Shown one piece after another: positions 7,613 to 15,377 of a stretch of DNA of 48,481 bases. The stretch comes from SHZI01 sp964384525 (GTDB taxonomy: Bacteria > Pseudomonadota > Gammaproteobacteria > Steroidobacterales > GCA-2729495), in contig CAYLKO010000013.1 in assembly GCA_964384525.1 (NCBI GenBank), positions 1-48,481 on the forward strand, given 5' to 3'. Below the pieces are notes generated by a model. It ran no database searches and was not told where the DNA came from. It saw only the letters and a program-made list of their open reading frames with translations. The stretch's first letter is position 1. Every line of letters starts with the position of its first letter. Position numbers and translations under genes: made by a program.

Positions 7613-8662
7613 ATGACAACCTTCAAGGGCATCCCCGTCGAGAGCGGCGAGAAGTACACCACCCCTGCCGGTTTTTCCGCCATCAGGAACGGCGTCAAAC
7701 GTCTTCCGGGCGGTGTGTCGGCGCCAGCTGCCGATACGCTGCGCAAACCGGACTGGCTCCGCGTGAAGCTGGTTTCCGGCGGACGTTTTGCCGACGTACA
7801 GCAGACGGTCCGGGAGCATCGCCTGGCAACGGTCTGCGAAGAATCCATGTGCCCGAACATCGGCGAGTGCTGGGGCGCGGGCACGGCGACGATCATGTTG
7901 ATGGGCCACGTCTGCACGCGCGCCTGCCGCTTCTGCGCGGTGGATACCGGGAATCCCCGCGGTTGGCTGGATCGGGAAGAGCCGGACAACGCGGCCCGGT
8001 CAGTGGAGTTGATGGGCCTCAAGTACGTGGTCCTGACCTCGGTCGATCGCGATGACCTGCCCGATGGTGGCGCACAGCACTATGCCGACTGCGTGCGCGC
8101 CATCCGGGCCCGCAATCCAGGTACCGCCGTCGAGGCGCTCACCCCGGATTTTGCCGGCAACCTGGCTGCCGTCACGACGGTCGTGCATTCCGGTGTGGCG
8201 GTCTTTGCCCACAACCTCGAAACCGTGCGCCGCCTGACACCGGCGGTGCGGGATCCGCGTGCCGGCTACGATCAGTCGCTGGCCGTGCTGGCGCATGCCG
8301 GTTCCCTGGGCGTGGTCACCGACGGCGGCCAGGCGGTGCTCATCAAGAGCAGCCTGATGCTGGGTCTGGGCGAAACCCCGGACGAAGTGGCCCAAGCCAT
8401 GGACGACCTGCGGGCTGCCGGCGTGGACCTGTTGACCCTCGGTCAGTACCTGCGGCCCACCAAGAATCATCTGCCGGTGCAGAAGTACGTGACCCCGGCT
8501 GAATTCGGCGAGTTCCGGCAAGCGGGTTTGGCCAAGGGCTTCCGGGAGGTCGTGGCGGGGCCGCTCGTCCGGTCCAGCTACCGGGCGGAGCGCGCGCTCG
8601 AGGGCAACAATGCCGGGCTGGGCCCTGAAGTGTCCGGCCGGCCGGCCGCAGATCGCCGCTGA
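7613..8662 (+). CDS. lipA: Lipoyl synthase
   Basis: A 349-residue radical SAM enzyme that inserts two sulphurs into protein-bound octanoyl groups to make lipoyl cofactors. Both iron-sulphur motifs are intact: the auxiliary cluster CEESMCPNIGEC (C-x4-C-x5-C) and the radical SAM cluster CTRACRFC (C-x3-C-x2-C). The late RSSY motif (VRSSYRAERA), whose Ser ligates the auxiliary cluster, is present. KSSLMLGLGET is the usual SAM-side segment. The N-terminus has a family-typical extension before LRKPDWLRVK. The start lies 4 bp after the oxygenase stop, and its stop overlaps the sohB ATG (TGATG). No lipB is seen nearby. Confidence 0.97.
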   Translation: MTTFKGIPVESGEKYTTPAGFSAIRNGVKRLPGGVSAPAADTLRKPDWLRVKLVSGGRFADVQQTVREHRLATVCEESMCPNIGECWGAGTATIMLMGHVCTRACRFCAVDTGNPRGWLDREEPDNAARSVELMGLKYVVLTSVDRDDLPDGGAQHYADCVRAIRARNPGTAVEALTPDFAGNLAAVTTVVHSGVAVFAHNLETVRRLTPAVRDPRAGYDQSLAVLAHAGSLGVVTDGGQAVLIKSSLMLGLGETPDEVAQAMDDLRAAGVDLLTLGQYLRPTKNHLPVQKYVTPAEFGEFRQAGLAKGFREVVAGPLVRSSYRAERALEGNNAGLGPEVSGRPAADRR

Positions 8663-9693
8663 TGGGGCAGTTCCTGCTGGAATACGGCCTGTTCCTGGCC
8701 AAGGCCATCACGGTCGTGGCGGCGGTCGCCGCCATCGTCGTGTTGTCGGTGGGGCTCTCCAGAAAGGGCTCATCGGAAGGCAGCCTGACGGTCGAGAAAC
8801 TCAACGACGAATACCGCGACCTGCAACAGCAATTGCGCCGAGCGCTGCTCGACAAGGCCGCACGCAAAAAGGAACTGAAGCAGGAGAAGAAGCAGAAGAA
8901 GGCGGAACAAAAAGCGCAGGGCGGGGATCCGGCGGCGCGTCGCCGGGTGTATGTGCTGGATTTCAAGGGCGACATCCGCGCCACGGGTGTTGCGTCCCTG
9001 CGCGAGGAAATCAGCGCCATTCTGGGCGTGGCCAAAGCCGGTGATGAAGTCGTGCTGCGCCTGGAGAACTTCGGCGGCGCGGTGCACGAGCATGGCCTCG
9101 CCGCATCCCAGTTGAAGCGGTTGCGGGCCCGGGACATTCCGCTGACCGTCACGGTCGACAAGGGCGCCGCCAGCGGTGGTTACCTGATGGCCTGCATCGC
9201 CAACACGATCGTCGCCGCGCCCTTTGCCGTGATCGGCTCCATCGGCGTGATTGCCCAGCTGCCCAATTTCCATCGGGCCCTGGAGGCTCGCGGCGTCGAC
9301 TACGAGCAGGTCACCGCCGGCCGCTACAAGCGCACCGTCACGATGTTTGGCCGGAATACGGAGGCCGATCGGGACAAGCTGCGCGAGGAACTGGAAGAAG
9401 TCCACACCCTGTTCAAGCAGATGGTGACAGCGCACCGGCCTTCCCTGGATATCGAAGCCGTGGCGACCGGCGAGCACTGGTACGGTTCCCGCGCGCACGA
9501 GTTGCAGCTGGTGGATGTCATCGAGACCAGCGATGACTACCTGCATCGGGCAGCGGCAGGCGCCGATCTCTACCACGTGCGCTACAAGGCCCACGTCACG
9601 CTGCAGCAGCGGGTGCTGTCGGCGATCAGCTCGGGCGCCGACGAAGTGGCAGCCTGGGTGTCGCAACGCGATCGGCAGGGTCGTTTTCCCTGA
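8662..9693 (+). CDS. sohB: SohB-type inner-membrane S49 protease
   Basis: A 343-residue protein with one N-terminal membrane segment (about 9-32), a charged Lys/Glu-rich linker (about 60-90), and an S49 peptidase domain. The catalytic Ser is Ser171 in DKGAASGGY and the general-base Lys is Lys223 in AGRYKRTVT, giving the Ser/Lys dyad of the SppA/SohB family. Spacing and length match E. coli SohB. It is thought to degrade periplasmic or membrane peptides. Its ATG overlaps the lipA stop by one base. A small hairpin without a T tract (9693-9710) follows the gene. Confidence 0.93.
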   Translation: MGQFLLEYGLFLAKAITVVAAVAAIVVLSVGLSRKGSSEGSLTVEKLNDEYRDLQQQLRRALLDKAARKKELKQEKKQKKAEQKAQGGDPAARRRVYVLDFKGDIRATGVASLREEISAILGVAKAGDEVVLRLENFGGAVHEHGLAASQLKRLRARDIPLTVTVDKGAASGGYLMACIANTIVAAPFAVIGSIGVIAQLPNFHRALEARGVDYEQVTAGRYKRTVTMFGRNTEADRDKLREELEEVHTLFKQMVTAHRPSLDIEAVATGEHWYGSRAHELQLVDVIETSDDYLHRAAAGADLYHVRYKAHVTLQQRVLSAISSGADEVAAWVSQRDRQGRFP

Positions 9694-9710
9694 GCTGGTT
9701 GCGGCCAGCT
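9693..9710 (+). other. Short hairpin after sohB
   Basis: AGCTGG and CCAGCT form a 6-bp stem with a 6-nt loop starting at the sohB stop codon. No T run follows, so it is not a standard terminator. It could stabilise the 3' end or be chance. Confidence 0.25.
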
Positions 9711-9753
9711 GCCGGTGGCCCGCGTCAGGGTGGTTCCGGAACGGATCTGGCCC

Positions 9754-9759
9754 GATAAT
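9754..9759 (+). promoter_or_regulatory. Candidate -10 box for the M48 protease gene
   Basis: GATAAT lies 6 nt before the ATG at 9766 and no Shine-Dalgarno sequence is present, so transcription from it would give a leaderless message. The -35 element is uncertain. Confidence 0.3.
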
Positions 9760-9765
9760 CCGGCC

Positions 9766-10536
9766 ATGACAAAAGCAAGCCTGCCGCTGGCGGCAGTTCT
9801 GATGACCTCGCTGTGGCTGAGCAGCTGCGCCTTGCCGCTCGTCTCTGAAACCGAACTGGAGTCGGCATCCCGGCAGCAGTTTCAGGAAATGCGGGCGAAG
9901 ATTCCGCTGTCGAAAGACGCCAGGACCCGTGCGTATGTCAATTGCGTGGCGTCGGCCATCACTGCGCAACTCGGCAAGCCCTACTCGGACCTGCGCTGGG
10001 ATGTGGAAGTCTTCGATTCCGATCAGGTCAATGCCTTCGCCATGCCGGGTGGCCGCATCGGCGTGTTTACCGGCCTTTTGAAGGCCGCCCAGAATCAGGA
10101 TCAGCTCGCAGCCGTGATCGGCCATGAGGTGGCGCATGTCACGCGGCACCACTCGCTGCAACGGGCGAATCGCGAGATGACGACCCAGGTGGGCGTCATG
10201 GCGGGCACGGCCGTATTGGGCGGTGGCCCCGGTGTTGGTGATATGGTCGCGCTGGGCGCGCAGCTCGGCCTGAGCCTGCCGTTCAGCCGCGCCAATGAAA
10301 CGGAGGCCGACACGGTGGGACTCGACTACATGGCGGCCGCAGGTTTCAAGCCGGACCAGAGTGTGCAACTGTGGAAAAACATGGCGAAGGAGAGCAAGGG
10401 CGGCTCTCCCGAGTTCCTGTCCACCCATCCCTCCGGCAGCAGCCGGATCCAGGATCTGACGGCGCAATTGCCCGCGGCCGTGCAGCTCTATCAAAAAGCC
10501 CAGGCCGAAGGCCGGCGGCCGGATTGTCATCGATGA
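9766..10536 (+). CDS. M48 family metalloprotease lipoprotein (LoiP/BepA-like)
   Basis: A 256-residue lipoprotein with lipobox LSSC (Cys21). The zinc site is intact: HEVAH at 120-124 (Glu121 catalytic) and the third ligand in NETEAD at about 178-182. The N-terminal helix region and FAMPGGRIGVFTGLL match periplasmic M48 proteases of the LoiP/YcaL/BepA group, which clear misfolded outer-membrane proteins. ATG 9766 is chosen because the signal peptide starts there. The next gene, an L,D-transpeptidase lipoprotein, overlaps by 4 bp (ATGA), so the two envelope proteins are co-translated. There are no TPR repeats, unlike BepA, so LoiP/YcaL is the closer comparison. Confidence 0.92.
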   Translation: MTKASLPLAAVLMTSLWLSSCALPLVSETELESASRQQFQEMRAKIPLSKDARTRAYVNCVASAITAQLGKPYSDLRWDVEVFDSDQVNAFAMPGGRIGVFTGLLKAAQNQDQLAAVIGHEVAHVTRHHSLQRANREMTTQVGVMAGTAVLGGGPGVGDMVALGAQLGLSLPFSRANETEADTVGLDYMAAAGFKPDQSVQLWKNMAKESKGGSPEFLSTHPSGSSRIQDLTAQLPAAVQLYQKAQAEGRRPDCHR

Positions 10537-11687
10537 ACAAATTGCTGCTGCGTCTGCCGGTGCTTGCCGTCGTGCTCATGACCACCGGCTGCACGATCTT
10601 CGAGAAACCGGACTGGGCGCATCACGGCGCCACGGAACATCGCCCCGTGGAACAAGCGCCGATCGTCAGCCACCGCTTCGAGCTGCCGCCGGGGACCGAT
10701 GTGGTGGGCGAGGTGCAGGTAATCATCGCCCGCTATGAAGACACTTTCATCGACATCGCCCGGGCGTACGATGTGGGCTACGACGAACTCGTTTATGCCA
10801 ACCCGGATGTGGATCCGTGGCTGCCGGGCGCCGGGACGCGGGTGGTGCTGCCCACCCAGCACGTGCTGCCGAATGCGCCGCGCGAGGGCATCGTGCTCAA
10901 CATCGGCAGCAAGCGGATCTTCTACTATCCGCGGGCAGCACAGGGGGAAACGCCGGTGGTCATCACCCACCCGGTCGGCATCGGGCGTGAAGGCTGGTCC
11001 ACGCCCATCGGCGTTACGAAGATCGTGGCGAAGACCAAGGACCCGGTATGGACCGTGCCGGCATCGATTCGCAAGGAACATGCCGAAGCCGGTGATCCCC
11101 TGCCGGCAAAGGTGCCCGCCGGGCCGGATAACCCGCTGGGCGCCTATGCCATGCGGCTGGGCTTTCCCTCCTATCTGATTCATGGCACCAACAAGCCGTC
11201 CGGTATCGGCATGCGTGTCAGCCACGGGTGCGTGCAACTCTTTCCCGAAGACATTGAATCGCTGTTCAGCCAGGTGCCGGTCGGCACCCGGGTGCAGATC
11301 GTGAACGAACCGCGGCTGCTCGGCTGGCGGGCCGGCAATCTCTACCTGGAAGTCCATCCGGCACTCGAGGATGACCGGCGTGATCTGGATGCCGCCCTCG
11401 CGGCCCGGCTCAAGGTGGAATTGAAAAAGTCTGCCTTGAAAAGCTCAGGGGCCAGTGGTGACGGTCAGCTGCCCGCCCCTGCGCTCGATCAGGCGCTGGT
11501 TGCGGCGACAGTTGCCGGAAATCGCGGTCTCCCGGTGCGCCTGCTGACGCCGGCGGCGGATGCGGCCACCGTCGTGGCTGGCGCCCGCTTGAGCCAGAAC
11601 ATCGTGACGCATCCGGTCGCGGCCGATGACGCCGCCGATGACGGCGCCGATGTCGGAACCACCACCGAACGCAGCGCCCAGCCCTGA
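10533..11687 (+). CDS. L,D-transpeptidase (YkuD) lipoprotein with LysM-like domain
   Basis: A 384-residue lipoprotein: lipobox MTTGC (Cys20), a LysM-like peptidoglycan-binding module at about 64-108 (YEDTFIDIARAYDVGYDEL, GTRVVLP), then a YkuD catalytic domain at about 119-278 with the active-site SHGCVQL (Cys233) and upstream HGTN. It should make 3-3 cross-links or attach lipoprotein to peptidoglycan, like the ErfK/YbiS group. The last 100 residues are Ala/Asp-rich and look disordered (repeated ADDAADDGAD). The start overlaps the M48 stop, and its unusually long tail is the only oddity. Confidence 0.93.
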   Translation: MNKLLLRLPVLAVVLMTTGCTIFEKPDWAHHGATEHRPVEQAPIVSHRFELPPGTDVVGEVQVIIARYEDTFIDIARAYDVGYDELVYANPDVDPWLPGAGTRVVLPTQHVLPNAPREGIVLNIGSKRIFYYPRAAQGETPVVITHPVGIGREGWSTPIGVTKIVAKTKDPVWTVPASIRKEHAEAGDPLPAKVPAGPDNPLGAYAMRLGFPSYLIHGTNKPSGIGMRVSHGCVQLFPEDIESLFSQVPVGTRVQIVNEPRLLGWRAGNLYLEVHPALEDDRRDLDAALAARLKVELKKSALKSSGASGDGQLPAPALDQALVAATVAGNRGLPVRLLTPAADAATVVAGARLSQNIVTHPVAADDAADDGADVGTTTERSAQP

Positions 11688-11690
11688 ACG

Positions 11691-11728
11691 TCGGTCCTGA
11701 ACTTCGGTCCTGCGCTTCGGCCCCGCAG
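11691..11728 (+). repeat. Short 13-bp tandem repeat
   Basis: Two near-identical 13-bp units (TCGGTCCTGAACT, TCGGTCCTGCGCT) and a decayed third follow the L,D-transpeptidase stop. Low-copy and probably a replication slip; no role is evident. Confidence 0.5.
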
Positions 11729-11780
11729 TCTCTGTCGCAACCGGCAACCACGATGAGCGGCTGATTGCCGGCGGCGGTGC

Positions 11781-11786
11781 TACACT
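11781..11786 (+). promoter_or_regulatory. Candidate -10 box for the tail-sheath gene
   Basis: TACACT lies 21 nt upstream of the sheath ATG at 11808. The short interval has no ribosome site. I find no good -35 hexamer at the right distance. Confidence 0.25.
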
Positions 11787-11807
11787 TCGCCGCGTTTCCT
11801 TCTGTGG

Positions 11808-13382
11808 ATGCATCGACCGTTGCCTGAACTGTCAGGAGCCGGGATTCGAGTCATTGAATCTCCTGCCGGCGAGGAGCCCATTCCGCTCCGCCGCGAAACC
11901 GTCACTGCCTTCATCGGGCCTGCGCCACGTGGCCCCGCCAATATTCCCGTCGTCATCGAAAGCGTGGCCGAGTTCCGCCGGCGTTTTGGCTCGCCCGCGG
12001 AGCGCAGCCGCCTCGAATGGATGCTCGGGCAGTTTTTCGACAACGGTGGACAGCGCGCCATCGTGGTCCGGGTGCCGCGCACGGGCGGCTCAACCCGTAT
12101 TTCCCTGCCCGGTCCGGGCGGATTGCTGGAGCTCGAAGCCATCAATCCGGGGCCGCTCGAATATCTCCGCGCCGCCGTCGACTACGATGGCATTCCGCCG
12201 GACGACCTGTGGCGCTTCAACCTGACCGTGCAACGTATCCGGTCACTGTCCAACCCCCTCGTCGAAGAGCAGGAATACTGGCCGGCAGTCACGATCGCCC
12301 CGGATGATGAAGGGTTCATCAGCGATGTGCTTCCTGGCTCCGGCCTCATCCGGCTGCGCGGTGAAGCACCCCGCGCACGCCCCTCGCTGACGCCCGGCGC
12401 CGATGGCATCGGCCCGCTCAGGTATGTGCACGCCACAGGCGACTGGCGCACGGCCGTGCCCCCGAGCGACTACGATCTGATCGGTTGCCCGAGGGAAGGT
12501 ACCGGCATCCATGCACTGGAGCAGGTTGCCACGGTGGATCTGGTCTGCCTGTTGTCGGGTTCGCCGCGCGCCGATGTGGGTCCGGTCGGCATCTTTGCAG
12601 CGGAGCGGTATTGCGCGCGGCGCAATGCCATCTTGTTGCTGGATCCACCCGGCCACTGGTCCGAGGTGGCCGATGTGGCCCACAGCCAGTGGGATTCGGT
12701 GTTCTCAAGCCCCAATGTGGTGACCTACTTTCCGCGGCTGGCCGAACTCGCGCCGGACGGCCAGCAGCTCCGCAGCCGGAGTGCCCTCGGGGCAATCGCC
12801 GGCATGCTGGCCTCGCACAGCCCTGCGGAGACGGTTCTGCTGCGTTCAAAGGCCCGGGTTGCCCTGGAGCCCGATGCTGACGAAGCGGCCCTGCTCGCAC
12901 GGCGCGGCGTGAATGTGCTGCGCCCAGCCGCACCGGGCCTGATCTCGTTTTGCGGGGATGTCACGCTGGCCCGCAGCCGCGGTGTCCGTCGTGAATGGCG
13001 GCAGCTGAGCGTGCGTCGCCGGGCCGTGATGACGGCCGCCACCATTGCCCGCAGCACCCGATGGGCCGTGGTGCAACAACCCGGGGTCGACACCTGGCGT
13101 GCCGTGGCCAGTCAGGTGGCGCGCTATCTCCGCGATGCCACTGAAGCCGGCCATCTGGCTCCGCATGAGCCGGCCCGGAGTGCCGCGCCCGGGCCGGTGC
13201 GGCAGTCGTGGTACGTGAAGTGCGACGAGGACACCAATACGGAGCGGTCCGGCTTGTCGTTTGTCGTCGGCATGGCGCTGGCCCGGCCGGGTGAGTTCGC
13301 CGCGTTCCGCTTCGATCACGACCCGCATGAATGTCGCGTCACCGAGATGGCGTGGCAACCGGTGCCCGCTGCCACCACCTGA
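11808..13382 (+). CDS. Contractile-tail sheath protein homologue, standing alone
   Basis: A 524-residue protein matching the tail-sheath family of contractile phages and injection systems. The N-terminus GAGIRVIESPAGEEP, then ETVTAFIGPAPRGPANIPV and SVAEFRRRFG, is the sheath opening. FFDNGGQRAIVVRV is the next hallmark. The C-terminal sheath domain has STRWAVVQQPGVDTWRAV, RQSWYVKCDEDTNT and RPGEFAAFRF. The middle (about 150-440) is the variable surface domain plus the older phage-sheath domain. No tube, baseplate, spike, ATPase or lysis gene is adjacent, and neighbours are ordinary envelope genes. The base composition looks like its surroundings. It could be a remnant, a subunit of a system encoded elsewhere, or a domesticated protein. 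Confidence 0.85.
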   Translation: MHRPLPELSGAGIRVIESPAGEEPIPLRRETVTAFIGPAPRGPANIPVVIESVAEFRRRFGSPAERSRLEWMLGQFFDNGGQRAIVVRVPRTGGSTRISLPGPGGLLELEAINPGPLEYLRAAVDYDGIPPDDLWRFNLTVQRIRSLSNPLVEEQEYWPAVTIAPDDEGFISDVLPGSGLIRLRGEAPRARPSLTPGADGIGPLRYVHATGDWRTAVPPSDYDLIGCPREGTGIHALEQVATVDLVCLLSGSPRADVGPVGIFAAERYCARRNAILLLDPPGHWSEVADVAHSQWDSVFSSPNVVTYFPRLAELAPDGQQLRSRSALGAIAGMLASHSPAETVLLRSKARVALEPDADEAALLARRGVNVLRPAAPGLISFCGDVTLARSRGVRREWRQLSVRRRAVMTAATIARSTRWAVVQQPGVDTWRAVASQVARYLRDATEAGHLAPHEPARSAAPGPVRQSWYVKCDEDTNTERSGLSFVVGMALARPGEFAAFRFDHDPHECRVTEMAWQPVPAATT

Positions 13383-13450
13383 ACCCTGTTCGCGCCCCGG
13401 ATTGCATCGGGACCGTGACTGCAATCACGTTGTGCCGATACGGCCATCGG

Positions 13451-13456
13451 TATAAC
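13451..13456 (+). promoter_or_regulatory. Candidate promoter for the unknown gene after the sheath
   Basis: TATAAC ends 7 nt before the ATG at 13464. A TTGTGC lies 15 nt further upstream, a short but possible spacer. Two 5-bp hairpins (CGTGA/TCACG and CCGAT/ATCGG) lie in the same gap. There is no ribosome site, so a leaderless transcript separate from the sheath gene is possible. Confidence 0.4.
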
Positions 13457-13463
13457 CGGGGGC

Positions 13464-14108
13464 ATGAAGGCCTCCGCAGCAGAATCCGGAGTCATCCCTG
13501 TACCGAACCTGCAGGAGTTCTTCCGCAACTCCGTCGAGGCCGCCATCCTCGCCAACCGGCTGGCGATCGAGATGCAGACGGTCCATTACGTCGTCAACCT
13601 CCTGACCCTGTTCGTGCGCTCCGAGGCCTTGCACGACCCGGCCGATGCCGGCCCGGGTCCGCGGCCCCTGGCCCTGATGCTGGCCGATGCAGCCGAGGCC
13701 ACGACGGAAGAGGGCCGGAACGCGGCGCTGCGCCGTCTGGGTGATGTGGCCTTGTTCGTCGCGGGTTTCCTGGCCGAGGGGCTGCACCACCGGACCGTGG
13801 GCGTCGGTTACTACGTGCGGATGGGCGGCAGCGCCTACGGCACGCTGGCCACGGTCCTGCCGGCCAATCCCCGCGGCCGGGCCTTTGCCGGCGTGTTTGC
13901 CGAACTGTCCCGGAAGTTTGCCGATGTCGTCGATATCCTCAACGAGGTGCTGGGCGATGCCCGCTATGCCGCCGACGGCGGCGGCGACCGGAACGTGCTC
14001 CGCCTCTACGAAACCTGGCTTGCCACCGGCAGCCAGCGTTCGGCCCGCCTGCTGCGCCAGCTGGGGATCGAGCCGGGTCGGCAGCCGGGACTCTCCCGCG
14101 AGCACTAG
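13464..14108 (+). CDS. Unknown helical protein downstream of tail sheath
   Basis: A 214-residue protein without signal peptide or clear membrane segment, predicted mostly helical. Notable stretches are LQEFFRNSVEAAILANRLAI near the N-terminus, a Pro/Gly linker, then NAALRRLGDVALFVAGFLAE, the Gly/Tyr-rich VGVGYYVRMGGSAYG, and RKFADVVDILNEVLGD. I recognise no family. It follows the tail-sheath gene by 81 bp on the same strand and has its own possible promoter, so the two may or may not be linked. The even codon use and clean composition support a real gene. After its TAG the same frame meets a TGA and then a short open stretch up to 14216. Confidence 0.65.
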   Translation: MKASAAESGVIPVPNLQEFFRNSVEAAILANRLAIEMQTVHYVVNLLTLFVRSEALHDPADAGPGPRPLALMLADAAEATTEEGRNAALRRLGDVALFVAGFLAEGLHHRTVGVGYYVRMGGSAYGTLATVLPANPRGRAFAGVFAELSRKFADVVDILNEVLGDARYAADGGGDRNVLRLYETWLATGSQRSARLLRQLGIEPGRQPGLSREH

Positions 14109-14305
14109 CGGGGGTGAACCGCTGCACCACCCGGACTGCTGCGCGAGCTGCGGACCTTCTACAGGCTGCCACAGCGGGCGAAGATCGCCCGCATCGAGGC
14201 CGGGGGCTTTGCCTGAGCGAGTCCGATTCCGCTAAGCTCGCCTGAGGGTCGCACGCAAGCACAACCATGGCAGTCAACCGGGATTTCGACGAGTCGTCCA
14301 CCTGC

Positions 14306-14551
14306 ATGGCGGATTGGCATGTTTACATGGTGCGCTGTGCGGACCGGTCGTTGTATACGGGCATTGCCCGCGATGTTCCCAGGCGTGTGGCACAACATAA
14401 TGCCGGGACCGGGGCGGCCTACACCCGGGCGCGGCGGCCGGTCGTGCTGGTTCATCAGGAGCCCGTACCGGATCGCGGTACGGCGTTGCGTCGTGAGGCA
14501 GCCATCAAGCGGCTGCCGGTGGTTGCCAAACGGGCGTTGTCAGGAGGCTGA
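14306..14551 (+). CDS. GIY-YIG family protein (YhbQ/UPF0213-like)
   Basis: An 81-residue single-domain GIY-YIG protein. The core HVYMVRCADRSLYTGIARDV, then RRVAQHNAG and the Glu in ALRREAAIK, matches the small UPF0213 group, in which VYM replaces GIY and YTG replaces YIG. Members are candidate nucleases for branched or damaged DNA. ATG 14306 gives the family N-terminus (MADWHVYMV); ATG 14267 would add 13 residues. Neither start has a good ribosome site. The stop TGA is immediately followed by the ATG of the next gene. Confidence 0.82.
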   Translation: MADWHVYMVRCADRSLYTGIARDVPRRVAQHNAGTGAAYTRARRPVVLVHQEPVPDRGTALRREAAIKRLPVVAKRALSGG

Positions 14552-14839
14552 ATGCTGGCCAACTCGGTTGTGACGCGGACGGGTCAGATGTGGAAGCTTT
14601 ATCTGGCTCTCGTATTGATGGTGTATGGCAGCTTCGCGCCGGTGTGGCCGGCCACGGGCACCTCCTGGACGCTGGGCACGATCATCGGGCTGGCCGGCTA
14701 CGCCGTCGGGACCTGGTTCAGCGTTTGCCCCAAGTGCCACAACCGGTGGTTCTGGTCTGCGGCGCTGGATGCCCGGCTCTACGGCCCGCTGTTCAAGGCG
14801 CCCGACTGCCCGGCCTGCAAAGCCGGTTTCGATCGCTGA
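14552..14839 (+). CDS. Small membrane protein with two CxxC pairs
   Basis: A 95-residue protein with two membrane segments (about 15-32 and 40-58) followed by a short soluble tail containing CPKC (59-62) and CPAC (86-89), a spacing typical of a zinc ribbon. It starts directly after the GIY-YIG stop, with an AGGAGG ribosome site inside the end of that gene, so the two are translationally coupled. No family name is recognised. A structural zinc site or a redox role are both possible. Confidence 0.65.
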   Translation: MLANSVVTRTGQMWKLYLALVLMVYGSFAPVWPATGTSWTLGTIIGLAGYAVGTWFSVCPKCHNRWFWSAALDARLYGPLFKAPDCPACKAGFDR

Positions 14840-14846
14840 GGCGGTC

Positions 14847-15371
14847 TTACTCCCGTTGCAGGATGAATTCGCGGTCCAGGTGCTGCCCGACGGGAAAATC
14901 GTACTCGCCGATTTTCCGGAAACCGTGCCGGGCATACAGACGCTGGGCGCCATGATTGCCGGACCACACGCCGATATAGAGCGGGCTGAACGCCCGGTCC
15001 AGAAGCCACCCGAGGCCGAGGCTCAGCAGCCGCGAGCCCAGACCATGCCCCTGGGCTGATCCGCGCAGATAAAGCTGCCGGATTTCACCTGCCGCTGCGG
15101 GCCGGTTCGGAACCGGCAGCTTGCAGGGCCCGGCAGTGATGAAACCGGCCAGGCCGGCCTGGCCGTCCGAGGCGAGCCAGATGGCCACGGCCGGATCGTG
15201 GAGCACATGGCGGTAGTTTGCCGGGGTCTGCTCCTCCCTGATGAAGGTGGCCAGATCCTCCCGGTCATACAGATGACCGAAGGTCTCGACGAAGGTCTCG
15301 GTGGCCAGCGCCGCCACGGCATGCGCATCCGCGACGGTCGCACGGCGGATATCCGGTTCCCGGTGCTCCAT
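14847..15371 (-). CDS. GNAT family N-acetyltransferase
   Basis: A 174-residue acetyltransferase. The GNAT fold is visible: N-terminal PDIRRATVADAHAVAALA, a central strand with GLAGFI, the acetyl-CoA pyrophosphate loop SAQGHGLGSRLL, and the late strand-helix GAQRLYARHGFRKIGEYDF. The N-terminal EEQTPANYR region resembles the subfamily that acetylates amines or protein N-termini, but the substrate cannot be read from sequence. It lies 6 bp downstream of ilvA on the same strand, so it is probably co-transcribed. Confidence 0.9.
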   Translation of the reverse strand: MEHREPDIRRATVADAHAVAALATETFVETFGHLYDREDLATFIREEQTPANYRHVLHDPAVAIWLASDGQAGLAGFITAGPCKLPVPNRPAAAGEIRQLYLRGSAQGHGLGSRLLSLGLGWLLDRAFSPLYIGVWSGNHGAQRLYARHGFRKIGEYDFPVGQHLDREFILQRE

Positions 15372-15377
15372 GCGGCT

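Noticed and set aside
8770..10530. Very long open frame on the minus strand opposite sohB and the M48 gene
   Set aside because: It mirrors two well-identified genes in GC-rich DNA and has no recognisable domain; it is an antisense artefact of codon bias.
11691..11728. CRISPR-like repeat
   Set aside because: Units are only 13 bp, directly adjacent without spacers, and number two to three.
11808..13382. Prophage island around the sheath gene
   Set aside because: No integrase, capsid, tube, baseplate, lysis gene, attachment repeat or tRNA is adjacent, and flanking genes are normal chromosomal functions.
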